Program-made: the position numbers and the translations under genes | Notes under the pieces: model-generated | What the model was told of the DNA's origin: nothing | Databases searched by the model: none | The model's input: the letters and a program-made list of their open reading frames with translations, nothing else | In this document: one piece after another, positions 1 through 6,226 of the stretch | Position numbering within the stretch: position 1 is the stretch's first letter | Layout: each line of letters begins with the position of its first letter | Source of the DNA: Armatimonadota bacterium | GTDB taxonomy: Bacteria; Armatimonadota; UBA10988 | Reading direction: 5' to 3' | Length of the DNA: 7,345 nt | Assembly: GCA_016183835.1 (NCBI GenBank) | Contig: JACPDV010000097.1 | Span: 1-7,345 of the forward strand

Positions 1-197
1 AGGCAGCCGGCGCCTTCGCGTGGGTCAGTGGTGTCGAGGGAGACCTGGCCCGTCCATTTGTGACCCAGCTCGGGCTGGGCGGGGGTGTAGAGGGTGGGGG
101 TCTCCATGTTGTCGATGAGGCGGTTGGGCGCGGCGAGCAGGGGTCCCGCGGAGAGCAAGGCCGCCACCAACGCCCAGACGACGCGGGCGTGTGGCAC
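1..197 (-). CDS. Exported protein of unknown function, N-terminal part (runs off left edge)
   Basis: This open frame reads from a GTG at 197-195 to the window edge, giving 65 residues with no stop. The start MPHARVVWALVAALLSAG is a convincing Sec signal peptide: a short n-region with one Arg, a hydrophobic core at about residues 6-21, and a likely cleavage around LLA/AAP near residues 22-24. The mature part begins NRLIDNMETPTLYTPAQPEL and contains KWTGQVSLDTTD. This resembles the 'DNFE...'-type N-terminal beta-sandwich modules of secreted carbohydrate-active proteins, but that is inference from 40 residues. The start is uncertain. The GTG lies inside a palindromic repeat and has no Shine-Dalgarno. 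An in-frame ATG at 299-297 would add 34 residues encoded largely by the repeat, which is less plausible. It is transcribed in the same direction as the UroD-like gene, whose stop lies 140 bases upstream. Confidence 0.6.
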   Translation of the reverse strand, partial: MPHARVVWALVAALLSAGPLLAAPNRLIDNMETPTLYTPAQPELGHKWTGQVSLDTTDPREGAGC

Positions 198-284
198 GGG
201 CAGTCGGCTGCCCGTGTTCCGGGTCGGCGTCGTGGTGGCTCTTGCCGGCCGACAGACACGGGCAGCCGACTGCCCGTGCCACAC
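189..284. repeat. Perfect 29-bp inverted repeat with self-palindromic arms
   Basis: Bases 189-217 and 256-284 are exact reverse complements over 29 bp, separated by 38 bases. Each arm is itself a hairpin: CACGGGCAG and CTGCCCGTG (9 bp) around a TCGG or CCGA tetraloop. Inside the spacer, GTCGGC (223-228) and GCCGAC (248-253) add another 6 bp to the long stem. The DNA or RNA could therefore fold either as one long hairpin or as two short ones. The arrangement resembles a REP/BIME-type or MITE-like element between two genes. It is not an obvious intrinsic terminator, because no T-tract follows on either strand. No target-site duplication was recognised. Confidence 0.9.
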
Positions 285-315
285 GGTGGCTCGTGACATG
301 ACTGGGGAGGGCCTG

Positions 316-337
316 GGTGGCTGACTGCCGTGCCGTG
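316..337. repeat. Degenerate third copy of the CACGGGCAG palindrome
   Basis: On the plus strand, GGCTGACTGCCGTGCC around 318-333 matches the core of the right arm of the neighbouring inverted repeat (GCCGACTGCCCGTGCC) with one substitution and one missing C. It has the same orientation as that arm and immediately abuts the stop codon of the UroD-like gene. It looks like a decayed member of the same repeat family. Because the match is short and GC-rich, chance similarity is possible. Confidence 0.4.
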
Positions 338-1399
338 TCATCCGTATCTCCCATACTCCCGCACCAGCTCCATCACCCGCAGATACTGCGCCCAGCTCAC
401 ATTGTCGGGCACGGAGTGGTCGGAGTGGTAGATGTAGCCCCCGCCGCGCTTGGCCACGGGAATCTTGCGCCGGATCTCGCTCACGATCACCGCCGGGTCG
501 GGATGCGCCATCGCCCGCACGTCGATCCCGCCCATGAACGACAGCCGGTCGCCCCACTGCGCCTTCAGCTCCACCAGGTCCATCCCCGCCTTCACCTCAC
601 ACGGCTGCAGGCAGTCGAATCCCGCCTCCAGAAGGTTGGGGATCAGCGGCCGGATGTCGCCGTCGCTGTGCAGGATCACCTTCATCCCGTGCTGGTGGAA
701 CCAGTCGCACATCCGCCGCTGCGACGGAAGCTCGAGCACGCGGTGCGTGGCGGGCGAGAAGAACGGCCCGTTGCGGTAGGCCTGGTCGTTCCAGATGAAT
801 GCCGCGTCGTAACGGCAGCCCGCGGAGACCAGCGCCTCCGCCCCGGCGATCACCGTGTCGGCGACGGTCTCCATCATGTCGAGGACCCAGTCGAACTCCC
901 CGGCGATGGCCGCCAGCGTGCGCTCGATGCCGACGAAGCGCTGGATCCGGTCGTAGCCGAAACCCGCGGCGTAGATCACGAACTGGCCCTGTTCGCGGAG
1001 CTGCCGGTTGGCGGCGACCGCCGCGGCAAGGTCGACGCGTTGGTCGTTCCAGGCCAGCCGCGGCTTGTACTCCTCCCAGGCGCTGCGCGAGGTGATCGTC
1101 CAGTCGTGGTACTCCGGTACGCTCTCGCGTCCCTTGAGCACCTTGGTCACCGCGCCGAAGGCGTCGCGCTCGAGGCAGTGGTCGTCGTTGTCCACCAGCC
1201 GCTCGACGGGGAGCTGGAAGGAGAGATCGGCGCCTTGCCCGTGCCATTCGTAGCCGAAGAAGCTGTGGGGCGACTGGTCGGCGGGCAGCCCCTCGCGGTG
1301 CCACCGCTCGATGGTGGTGACCCACAGCACGTCGGCGATGGGGATCCGATCGGGTTCCTCGTGGGCCAAGGTGGCGAGCCAGCGGTCGCGCGATGTCAT
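338..1399 (-). CDS. Uroporphyrinogen decarboxylase-like (UroD/MtaA superfamily) protein
   Basis: This gene encodes 353 residues, a normal length for the UroD/MtaA/CmuA superfamily of TIM-barrel enzymes (porphyrinogen decarboxylases and corrinoid-dependent methyltransferases). The N-terminus TSRDRWLATLAHEEPDRIPI matches the family's usual opening, which supports the ATG at 1399 although its upstream region has only a weak purine stretch (GCGGGCGCGGG). Family-like segments include KVILHSDGD (240-248), a Cys-rich stretch FDCLQPCEVKAGMDLVELK (261-279), FMGGIDVRA (288-296) and the C-terminal GGYIYHSDHSVPDNVS (320-335). MtaA-type methyltransferases bind Zn through His-x-Cys. Here the matching place reads His244-Ser-Asp, so the first Cys is absent, although Cys263 and Cys267 lie nearby. 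Haem synthesis is unlikely because no other hem gene is near. A methyltransferase-like or unknown role fits better. It lies 33 bases after the caspase-SLH gene, probably in the same transcript. Confidence 0.9.
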   Translation of the reverse strand: MTSRDRWLATLAHEEPDRIPIADVLWVTTIERWHREGLPADQSPHSFFGYEWHGQGADLSFQLPVERLVDNDDHCLERDAFGAVTKVLKGRESVPEYHDWTITSRSAWEEYKPRLAWNDQRVDLAAAVAANRQLREQGQFVIYAAGFGYDRIQRFVGIERTLAAIAGEFDWVLDMMETVADTVIAGAEALVSAGCRYDAAFIWNDQAYRNGPFFSPATHRVLELPSQRRMCDWFHQHGMKVILHSDGDIRPLIPNLLEAGFDCLQPCEVKAGMDLVELKAQWGDRLSFMGGIDVRAMAHPDPAVIVSEIRRKIPVAKRGGGYIYHSDHSVPDNVSWAQYLRVMELVREYGRYG

Positions 1400-1432
1400 G
1401 GGTCTACCCGCGCCCGCCGGCCGGTGATGTGT

Positions 1433-3064
1433 CTAGGGTCGCAGAAGGGTGTAGTGAGCCCGAGTCGTTGGGTCGTCCAAGTGCTTGTCGATCGCTGCGT
1501 TGACGCGGGATGGGTTCCCGGGCAAATCCTCCAGGTATGCGTTGGCCTTGTTGAGCAGCCACTTCAGCTCCTTCCGTGTGGCCGGCCACTGGCCGCGGAA
1601 GGTGCCGTCGGGATACCCTCCAAGCAGCCCAGCGTCGGCTAGTGCCTCAACGGCGTCGTAGGCCCAATGGTCGGGCGGCACGTCTCTGAATCGTCCGCGG
1701 GCCTCGACTTTCATCCCGCAAGCCGCCAGGACCGCCTGCACGTTGGCAGGCTGCGGATCCAGTCCCATCTGTTGCAGGCGCTGCGAGATGTAGGCGGGCC
1801 AGATCGCCTGGTTCATCCGGCCGAACTCGAGGCTGGCGGTGTCGAGGTAGCGCCGCGCCAGGTTCGCCATCTCGAAACGCGTTGACGCAGTCTCGGGATG
1901 CCACCTCCCGTCGGGGAAGCCCATCATCACACCTGTCTGCGCCGCCCAGCAGACCCCCATGTAGTTCGGGTGCTCTATCCCGACGTCGTCGTAGTGCGCT
2001 GCGGCGTTGATCTTCGGATACACGCCCCAGAGTTGAAGGTGGTTGTACAGCGTCTGGGCCAGCTCGCCCCGCCAGGCCGGACCTTTGTCCTCAGAGGTCA
2101 CCGGCAGGTCAGGCGGCCGCTGCGGCAGCCGGGCGAGGTCGCCAACCACCACCACCGTGTTGCCCGGCTTGGCGGGCTCGGTTGTGGGCGCTCCGGCGAG
2201 CACCAGCCCCGCGAGACGCCCGGGCACGTCGGCAACCTGCGGAACCTGCCGCCGGCTGGCGGCTGCTGCCTGCCGCACCACCTCTGCCCGGCAGTAATCG
2301 TGCAGCTCCGCGGCCGTCACCGCGCCGTCCTTGTCGGCGTCTGACGCGCCGCCGAGGCCCGTCACCAGGGCCTGTGTGTACCACCCGCCGCCGGCCGGTC
2401 CGGCGTACGACGATTCGCCGCTCCCGCACGAACTGAACAACGCCGCATGGCGCAGTCCGGCGGGCAGCGGGCCGAGCATGGCCTTCAGGTCGGCTGACGT
2501 CCCCAGGTTTCTGGGGCGCACACCTCGGACCTGGATAGCATCGGCACGGCAGGCATCCGCGATGACGACCACGTTCCCGGCCCCGGTGGCCACCATGCCC
2601 GCCAGCACCTCGGGCAACGGCAGCAAGTCCGCTTTGGACACGACGCCCTCGGGTGAGGCAGGCAGACTGGCTTCGAGCGGTGCCAGGTAGTCGACGCCGT
2701 CCTGGTGGAATCCGTGCCCGGCGAAGTAGAACAGCACCGTGTCGTCCGCGCCGAATCCGCCTTTGGCGAACCAGACCGGAAGCTGGTTCCTAAGGTGTGC
2801 CAACGACGGATAGTAGTGCGGATAGTCGGCTGCGCCGTCCGGGCTCTTGGCCTCATCGTTCATGGTGTAGACGCGGTAGCCGGCCCGCTTGAGTGCGTCC
2901 GCGACGGCCACGGCGTCGTACCTGGGTCCCAGCAGTTCCCAGCCACTCGAGTAGCCGTTGCAGCCGACAACCACCGCCACTTTCTGCGGGGCCGCGCCGA
3001 TCGCTTCTGCGGTCTGCCACACGCAGAGCAGCAACAGGGCCGCCCCCCAAGCTCCCGTTCGCAT
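1433..3064 (-). CDS. Secreted caspase-family (C14-like) protein with C-terminal SLH repeats
   Basis: The protein has 543 residues from the ATG at 3064, which follows a strong AGGAGGG site. A longer frame to 3148 would place an arginine-rich tail in front of the signal peptide, so I reject it. Residues 1-21 (MRTGAWGAALLLLCVWQTAEA) are a signal peptide. Residues about 27-290 are a caspase-like fold: KVAVVVGCNGY, then YFAGHG with catalytic His117, then VVVIADACRAD with catalytic Cys172 and the metacaspase-like D-x-C. This is followed by LFSSCGSGESSYAG. Residues 242-253 (DADKDGAVTAAE) match a canonical EF-hand loop with D at positions 1, 3 and 5, G at 6 and E at 12. After a Pro-rich linker (about 292-325) come SLH features: an ELAQTLYNHL half-repeat (about 332-345), an SLH at 358-407 (YDDV...GFPDGRWHP...TRFEMA) and another at 459-507 (FRDVPPDHWAYDAVEALADA...GYPDGTF...TRKEL). 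SLH modules usually anchor proteins to the cell wall or S-layer, so a surface-held peptidase is inferred. Its substrate is unknown. Confidence 0.92.
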   Translation of the reverse strand: MRTGAWGAALLLLCVWQTAEAIGAAPQKVAVVVGCNGYSSGWELLGPRYDAVAVADALKRAGYRVYTMNDEAKSPDGAADYPHYYPSLAHLRNQLPVWFAKGGFGADDTVLFYFAGHGFHQDGVDYLAPLEASLPASPEGVVSKADLLPLPEVLAGMVATGAGNVVVIADACRADAIQVRGVRPRNLGTSADLKAMLGPLPAGLRHAALFSSCGSGESSYAGPAGGGWYTQALVTGLGGASDADKDGAVTAAELHDYCRAEVVRQAAAASRRQVPQVADVPGRLAGLVLAGAPTTEPAKPGNTVVVVGDLARLPQRPPDLPVTSEDKGPAWRGELAQTLYNHLQLWGVYPKINAAAHYDDVGIEHPNYMGVCWAAQTGVMMGFPDGRWHPETASTRFEMANLARRYLDTASLEFGRMNQAIWPAYISQRLQQMGLDPQPANVQAVLAACGMKVEARGRFRDVPPDHWAYDAVEALADAGLLGGYPDGTFRGQWPATRKELKWLLNKANAYLEDLPGNPSRVNAAIDKHLDDPTTRAHYTLLRP

Positions 3065-3069
3065 GGTCG

Positions 3070-3076
3070 CCCTCCT
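3070..3076 (-). promoter_or_regulatory. Strong Shine-Dalgarno of the caspase-SLH gene
   Basis: AGGAGGG on the minus strand ends 5 bases before the ATG at 3064-3062. It decides the start of the caspase-SLH gene at the signal-peptide methionine rather than the upstream in-frame start at 3148. Confidence 0.88.
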
Positions 3077-3078
3077 GT

Positions 3079-3133
3079 CGCCGCCCGGACAGCGGCGGCG
3101 CGTTGGCGATTCCCGACGAGGGCCCACTCGTCG
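3079..3133 (-). other. Two hairpins between valS and the caspase-SLH gene
   Basis: In the 98-base gap, minus-strand RNA can form CGACGAG/CTCGTCG (7 bp, 6-nt loop, 3114-3133). It can also form CGCCGCC/GGCGGCG (7 bp, 8-nt loop, 3079-3100), which ends 2 bases before the Shine-Dalgarno. Neither is followed by a U-tract, so they do not look like intrinsic terminators. They could stabilise mRNA or tune translation of the downstream gene. Hairpins of this size are fairly common by chance at this GC content. Confidence 0.45.
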
Positions 3134-3162
3134 CCCGGGGCACGTCAACGTCGGGTCCGCCT

Positions 3163-5856
3163 TCAGGACCCACCATCCCCTAGCGAGGCCAGACGCCGTT
3201 CGAGCCGCGCGACCACCTCGGCCGCTTCCACGGCCCGCGCCCTGGCTTGCCCCACGACCTCGGCCGGCGCACGCGTCACGAAGCTCTCATTATCCAGCTT
3301 TCGCCGTAGCGTTTCGAGCTCCTTCCGCGCCTTCTCCAGCTCGCGCCCCAGCCGCTCGCGCTCGGCGGCGGCGTCCACCAGGCCCTCCAGCGGCAAATAG
3401 ACATCCAACGTGCCGACCACTGCGGCCAGCGACTGCGGCGGCGCGGCCTGGCACATGGCGATGGCCGCACTGCCCGTCAGGGCCGCCGCCAGCTCCGCCA
3501 CCTCCGCCACGAAGGCGGCGTCCTCGGCGGATCCGCACGCGATCTGCGGCCGGAGCTGCACCCGGTCGCCCACGTTCGCCTCCACGCGCAGGTTGCGGAT
3601 CGCGCGCACCAGGTCCTGCAGCCGGCTGAACGTGGCCTCGGCCGCGTCATCCACCCGCGCCGGGTCCGCCTCCGGCCACGGGGAGGTCATGCACGCCTCG
3701 CCCGCCGCGCCGAGTTGCTGCCAGATCTCCTCGCTGAGGAACGGCGCGAGAGGATGCAGCAGCCGCATCACGCCCTCCAGCACCGTCAGCAGCACCGCCC
3801 GCACCACCGCGTCGCCCGCTCGCAGGCGCGGCTTGCTCAGCTCGATGTACCAGTCGCAGAACTCGGTCCAGACGAAGTGGTACAGCTCGCTCGCCGCCTC
3901 GTCGAAGCGGTAGCGCTCGAGCGCGTCGCTGACGTTGGTCACGGCGCGCTGGTAGCGGCCGAGGATCCAGCGGTCGTCGAGCCGCTCCAGCTCGGCGGGC
4001 AGCGCGTAGCTCCGCTCGTCGCCCAGGTTCATCAGCACAAAGCGGCTGGCGTTCCAGACCTTGTTGCAGAAGTTCCGGCACATCTCGCCGGTGAACGACG
4101 ACTCGAGCTGGTTGTCCTTCACCTCGGCGTCGAAGCGGATGTCCTGGTTCGGGCTGCACTGGAAGAGCAGCATCAGCCGCGTGGCGTCAGCGCCATAGAC
4201 CCGGATCAGCTCCAGCGGGTCGATGCCGGTGCCCAGCGAGCGGCTCATCCGCCGGCCTTCCTTGGTCTGGATGGTGGGGTGCACCAGCACCGTCTGGAAG
4301 GGGATCTCGCCGACGAACTCCTTGGCCGTCATGGCCATCCGCGCCACCCAGAGGTAGAGGATGTCGCGGCCCGTGATCATCCAGGTCGTGGGGTGGAACG
4401 CCGCCAACGAGCCCTCGTCCACGCTGCCGTTGCCGGCGTAGGCGAAGCGCGCGGCGTCGGGCCAGCCGAGCACCGCGAAGGGCCACAGCGCCGAGGAGAA
4501 CCATGTGTCGAGCACGTCCTCCTCCTGGCGGAAGGGCGTGTCGCCGAACGCGGCGCGGGCCTCCTCGTCGGAGAAGGCGCACACGGTGCGGCCGTCTTCG
4601 CCGTAGTAGATCGGGATGCGGTGGCCCCACCAAAGCTGCCGCGAGATGCACCAGTCGCGGATGTTCTCCAGCCACTCGATCCCCGACTCGCGGAAGCGGT
4701 CGGGCACGAAGCGGATCTTCTCCTCGCGATACCAGGGCAGCACGGCGTCTGCCATGTCGCGCATGCTGACGAACCACTGCTCCATGGGGAGCGGCTCGAT
4801 CACCGTCTCGCAGCGGTCGTGGCGCGGGATGGCGTGGATGTGCTCCTCGCGGCCGACGAGCAGGCCCTCGGCCTCGAGCTGCTCCAGCACCTGCTTCCGC
4901 GCCTCCTCCCGACTCATCCCGGCGAAGCGTCCGCCTTCCGCGGTGATCCGCCCGTCCGGGCCGATCACCTTGACCACGGGCAGGCTGTGGCGGAGGCCGA
5001 TCTCCCAGTCGTTGGGATCGTGGCCGGGGGTCACCTTCACCGCGCCTGAGCCGAACTCGGGGTCGGCGTAGTCGTCGGCGACGATGGGGATGGGCCGGTC
5101 CATCAGCGGCAGCCGCACCGTCCGACCGATGGCCGCCTGCCAACGCGGGTCGCGCGGGTTCACCGCCACCGCCGTGTCGCCGAGCATGGTCTCGGGCCGG
5201 GTCGTGGAGACGGTCACGTCAGGCGCGCCGTCGAGTCCCGGGTAGCGGATGCTCCACAGGCTGGCGGACTCGTCCTCCTGGAGCACTTCCAGGTCGCTGA
5301 TCACCGTGCCGCAGGTGGTGCACCAGTTGACCATCCGCTCGCCGCGGTAGATCCAGCCGCGCTCGTAGAAGTGCCGGAAGGCGGCGAGCACGGCGTGGTA
5401 GTAGCCGTCGTCGAGCGTGTAGCGCTCTCGGCGCCAATCGTAGGCGCAGCCGAGGGCGCGGAGCTGACGCAGGATGGTGCCGCCGTTCTCGGTGCTCCAG
5501 CGGATGGCGGCCTCGAGCCACGCCTCGCGGCCGATCTCGCGCGGCGACTGGCCGGTGGTGTCGTAGAGGTGCTGGCTGACCTTGATCTGGGTGCCGATGC
5601 CGGCGTGGTCCACGCCGGGCACGACGCACACGTTGTAGCCGCGCATGCGAGCCCAGCGCGCGAGCACGTCGTGGATGGCGTGCTGCAGGGCATGGCCGAT
5701 GTGCAGCGTGCCCGTGACGTTGGGCGGCGGGATGGTGATGCAGCAGGGCGGACGCGCGTCGTGCGAGTCGGCGTGGAACCAGCCCTGCGTCTCCCACCAC
5801 GGGTAGAGCCGCTGCTCCACGGCGTGCGGGTCGTACGTCTTCGGCAGCTCAGCCAT
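3163..5856 (-). CDS. valS: Valyl-tRNA synthetase
   Basis: This class I synthetase charges tRNA-Val with valine in the cytoplasm. It has 897 residues from the ATG at 5856, the usual length for bacterial ValRS. Visible parts in order: the PPPNVTGTLHIGHAL block with HIGH at 52-55; GVDHAGIGTQ (81-90); the CP1 editing domain at about 195-340, with STTRPETMLGDTAV (217-230) and the GHDPNDW block (278-284) that deacylates misactivated threonine; WCISRQLWWGHRIP (402-415); DVLDTWFSSALWPF (447-460); the KMSKS loop; an anticodon-binding helical domain (about 600-750); and a C-terminal coiled coil (about 826-892) typical of ValRS. The KMSKS loop reads RMSRS (536-540), with both lysines replaced by arginine, which is unusual. 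The start is set by a TGGAGGG site 7 bases upstream. A GTG at 5877 is in frame but overlaps the terminator and Shine-Dalgarno. Expression is governed by the T-box leader. Confidence 0.98.
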   Translation of the reverse strand: MAELPKTYDPHAVEQRLYPWWETQGWFHADSHDARPPCCITIPPPNVTGTLHIGHALQHAIHDVLARWARMRGYNVCVVPGVDHAGIGTQIKVSQHLYDTTGQSPREIGREAWLEAAIRWSTENGGTILRQLRALGCAYDWRRERYTLDDGYYHAVLAAFRHFYERGWIYRGERMVNWCTTCGTVISDLEVLQEDESASLWSIRYPGLDGAPDVTVSTTRPETMLGDTAVAVNPRDPRWQAAIGRTVRLPLMDRPIPIVADDYADPEFGSGAVKVTPGHDPNDWEIGLRHSLPVVKVIGPDGRITAEGGRFAGMSREEARKQVLEQLEAEGLLVGREEHIHAIPRHDRCETVIEPLPMEQWFVSMRDMADAVLPWYREEKIRFVPDRFRESGIEWLENIRDWCISRQLWWGHRIPIYYGEDGRTVCAFSDEEARAAFGDTPFRQEEDVLDTWFSSALWPFAVLGWPDAARFAYAGNGSVDEGSLAAFHPTTWMITGRDILYLWVARMAMTAKEFVGEIPFQTVLVHPTIQTKEGRRMSRSLGTGIDPLELIRVYGADATRLMLLFQCSPNQDIRFDAEVKDNQLESSFTGEMCRNFCNKVWNASRFVLMNLGDERSYALPAELERLDDRWILGRYQRAVTNVSDALERYRFDEAASELYHFVWTEFCDWYIELSKPRLRAGDAVVRAVLLTVLEGVMRLLHPLAPFLSEEIWQQLGAAGEACMTSPWPEADPARVDDAAEATFSRLQDLVRAIRNLRVEANVGDRVQLRPQIACGSAEDAAFVAEVAELAAALTGSAAIAMCQAAPPQSLAAVVGTLDVYLPLEGLVDAAAERERLGRELEKARKELETLRRKLDNESFVTRAPAEVVGQARARAVEAAEVVARLERRLASLGDGGS

Positions 5857-5863
5857 GTCGAGG

Positions 5864-5870
5864 CCCTCCA
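5864..5870 (-). promoter_or_regulatory. Shine-Dalgarno of valS
   Basis: TGGAGGG on the minus strand ends 7 bases before the ATG at 5856-5854 and directly follows the T-tract of the T-box terminator. The site can therefore only be transcribed when the terminator is not used. It supports the ATG start over the upstream GTG at 5877. Confidence 0.88.
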
Positions 5871-5907
5871 AAAACACGAAAACCCCTCATCCTCAAGGGA
5901 CGAGAGG
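5870..5907 (-). terminator. Intrinsic terminator of the valS T-box leader
   Basis: The minus strand reads CCTCTCGTCC (5907-5898), loop CTTGA, then GGATGAGGGG (5892-5883). This forms a 10-bp stem with two G-U wobbles. It is followed by TTTT (5882-5879), CGTG and TTTTT (5874-5870). The 5' arm shares bases 5898-5902 with the antiterminator, so the two folds exclude each other. This is the expected 'off' structure of a transcriptional T-box when tRNA-Val is charged. Confidence 0.93.
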
Positions 5908-6093
5908 CTTCCCGCGGTACCACCCTTGTTACACGCTGGTGGGCGTGTCACTCCAGCGCGCGCTAACGGGCGCGGCCCGGCCCGATTGGGCGGCTCCAGG
6001 GCGACCTTCGGCGCACTCTCCGGCCGGCCTCGCAGCAGATGGCCGGCTCTCTGAACGGAGTGGAGGCGCCTACTCCTCCCCATCTCAGCCTGT
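5870..6093 (-). promoter_or_regulatory. T-box riboswitch (tRNA-Val, GUC specifier) controlling valS
   Basis: This is a complete transcriptional T-box leader that senses uncharged tRNA-Val. The T-box sequence AAGGGTGGTACCGCGG lies at 5927-5912. AAGGG (5927-5923) can pair with CCCTT (5899-5895), and GCG (5915-5913) with CGU (5902-5900), enclosing the 7-nt UGGUACC bulge. Its UGGU (5922-5919) suits a tRNA ending A-CCA, and tRNA-Val has discriminator A. Stem I starts GGCU/AGCC with a GAGAU kink-turn-like bulge, then GGGG/CCCU. The specifier loop has AGUA (6074-6071) facing GAA-G-GUC (6009-6003), closed by GGCGC/GCGCC. GUC (6005-6003) is a valine codon at the canonical position one base after GAA. 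The distal stem GCCGGCC/GGCCGGC (6047-6041, 6029-6023) is capped by an 11-nt loop. Stem III is ACACGC/GCGUGU (5948-5931), and a GCCCGUUAGCGCGC stretch (5972-5959) probably belongs to the stem II/IIA-B region. Confidence 0.96.
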
Positions 6094-6100
6094 GGCTGGG

Positions 6101-6128
6101 AGTATACCCTTGGCGGCGGTGATGTCAA
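6101..6128 (-). promoter_or_regulatory. Sigma-70-type promoter of valS
   Basis: On the minus strand, TTGACA (6128-6123) and TATACT (6106-6101) are separated by 16 bases. The -35 is a perfect consensus and the -10 differs at one position. Transcription would start near 6093-6097, a few bases before stem I of the T-box, as expected for a T-box leader. Confidence 0.88.
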
Positions 6129-6146
6129 CTGCCGTGCGCTCCGACT

Positions 6147-6169
6147 CCCTCTCCTTGCCAAGGAGAGGG
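6147..6169. repeat. Near-perfect 23-bp palindrome, copy 1
   Basis: CCCTCTCCTTG and CAAGGAGAGGG are perfect 11-bp arms around a single central C. It lies about 20 bases upstream of the valS -35 box in the spacer between divergent genes. Read on the minus strand with its flank (6180-6145), it matches copy 2 (6217-6250), including an identical 18-base core TCCTTGGCAAGGAGAGGG. The two copies are therefore an inverted pair. No T-tract follows on either strand, so termination is doubtful. It looks like a dispersed REP-like element. Confidence 0.85.
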
Positions 6170-6226
6170 CTGGGGTGAGGTCCAGTCCAACGCCATGTCC
6201 GAGCTCTGGAACGGTACCTCCCCCTG

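Noticed and set aside
189..284. Intrinsic terminator or CRISPR repeats
   Set aside because: No T-tract follows the hairpins on either strand. There are only two inverted full copies and one decayed copy, with no regular direct repeats or spacers.
317..1642. A 441-residue plus-strand open frame opposite the UroD-like gene
   Set aside because: It is antisense to a clearly recognisable protein and crosses into the caspase gene. Its Val/His/Arg/Pro-rich composition is typical of the complementary frame of high-GC genes, and no motif is visible.
1433..3064. Caspase gene as part of an antiphage or cell-death defence operon
   Set aside because: The protein is secreted and SLH-anchored, and no sensor, gasdermin, TPR partner or nuclease gene lies next to it in the window.
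3065..3148. N-terminal extension of the caspase-SLH protein to 3148
   Set aside because: It would put 28 Arg/Pro-rich residues before an obvious signal peptide, while the ATG at 3064 has a strong Shine-Dalgarno.
3715..5049. A 444-residue plus-strand open frame inside valS
   Set aside because: It lies fully antisense to conserved ValRS sequence and has the low-complexity composition expected of a shadow frame.
5857..5877. Upstream GTG start for valS at 5877
   Set aside because: It lies between the two T-tracts of the terminator, and its codons contain the Shine-Dalgarno of the ATG at 5856.
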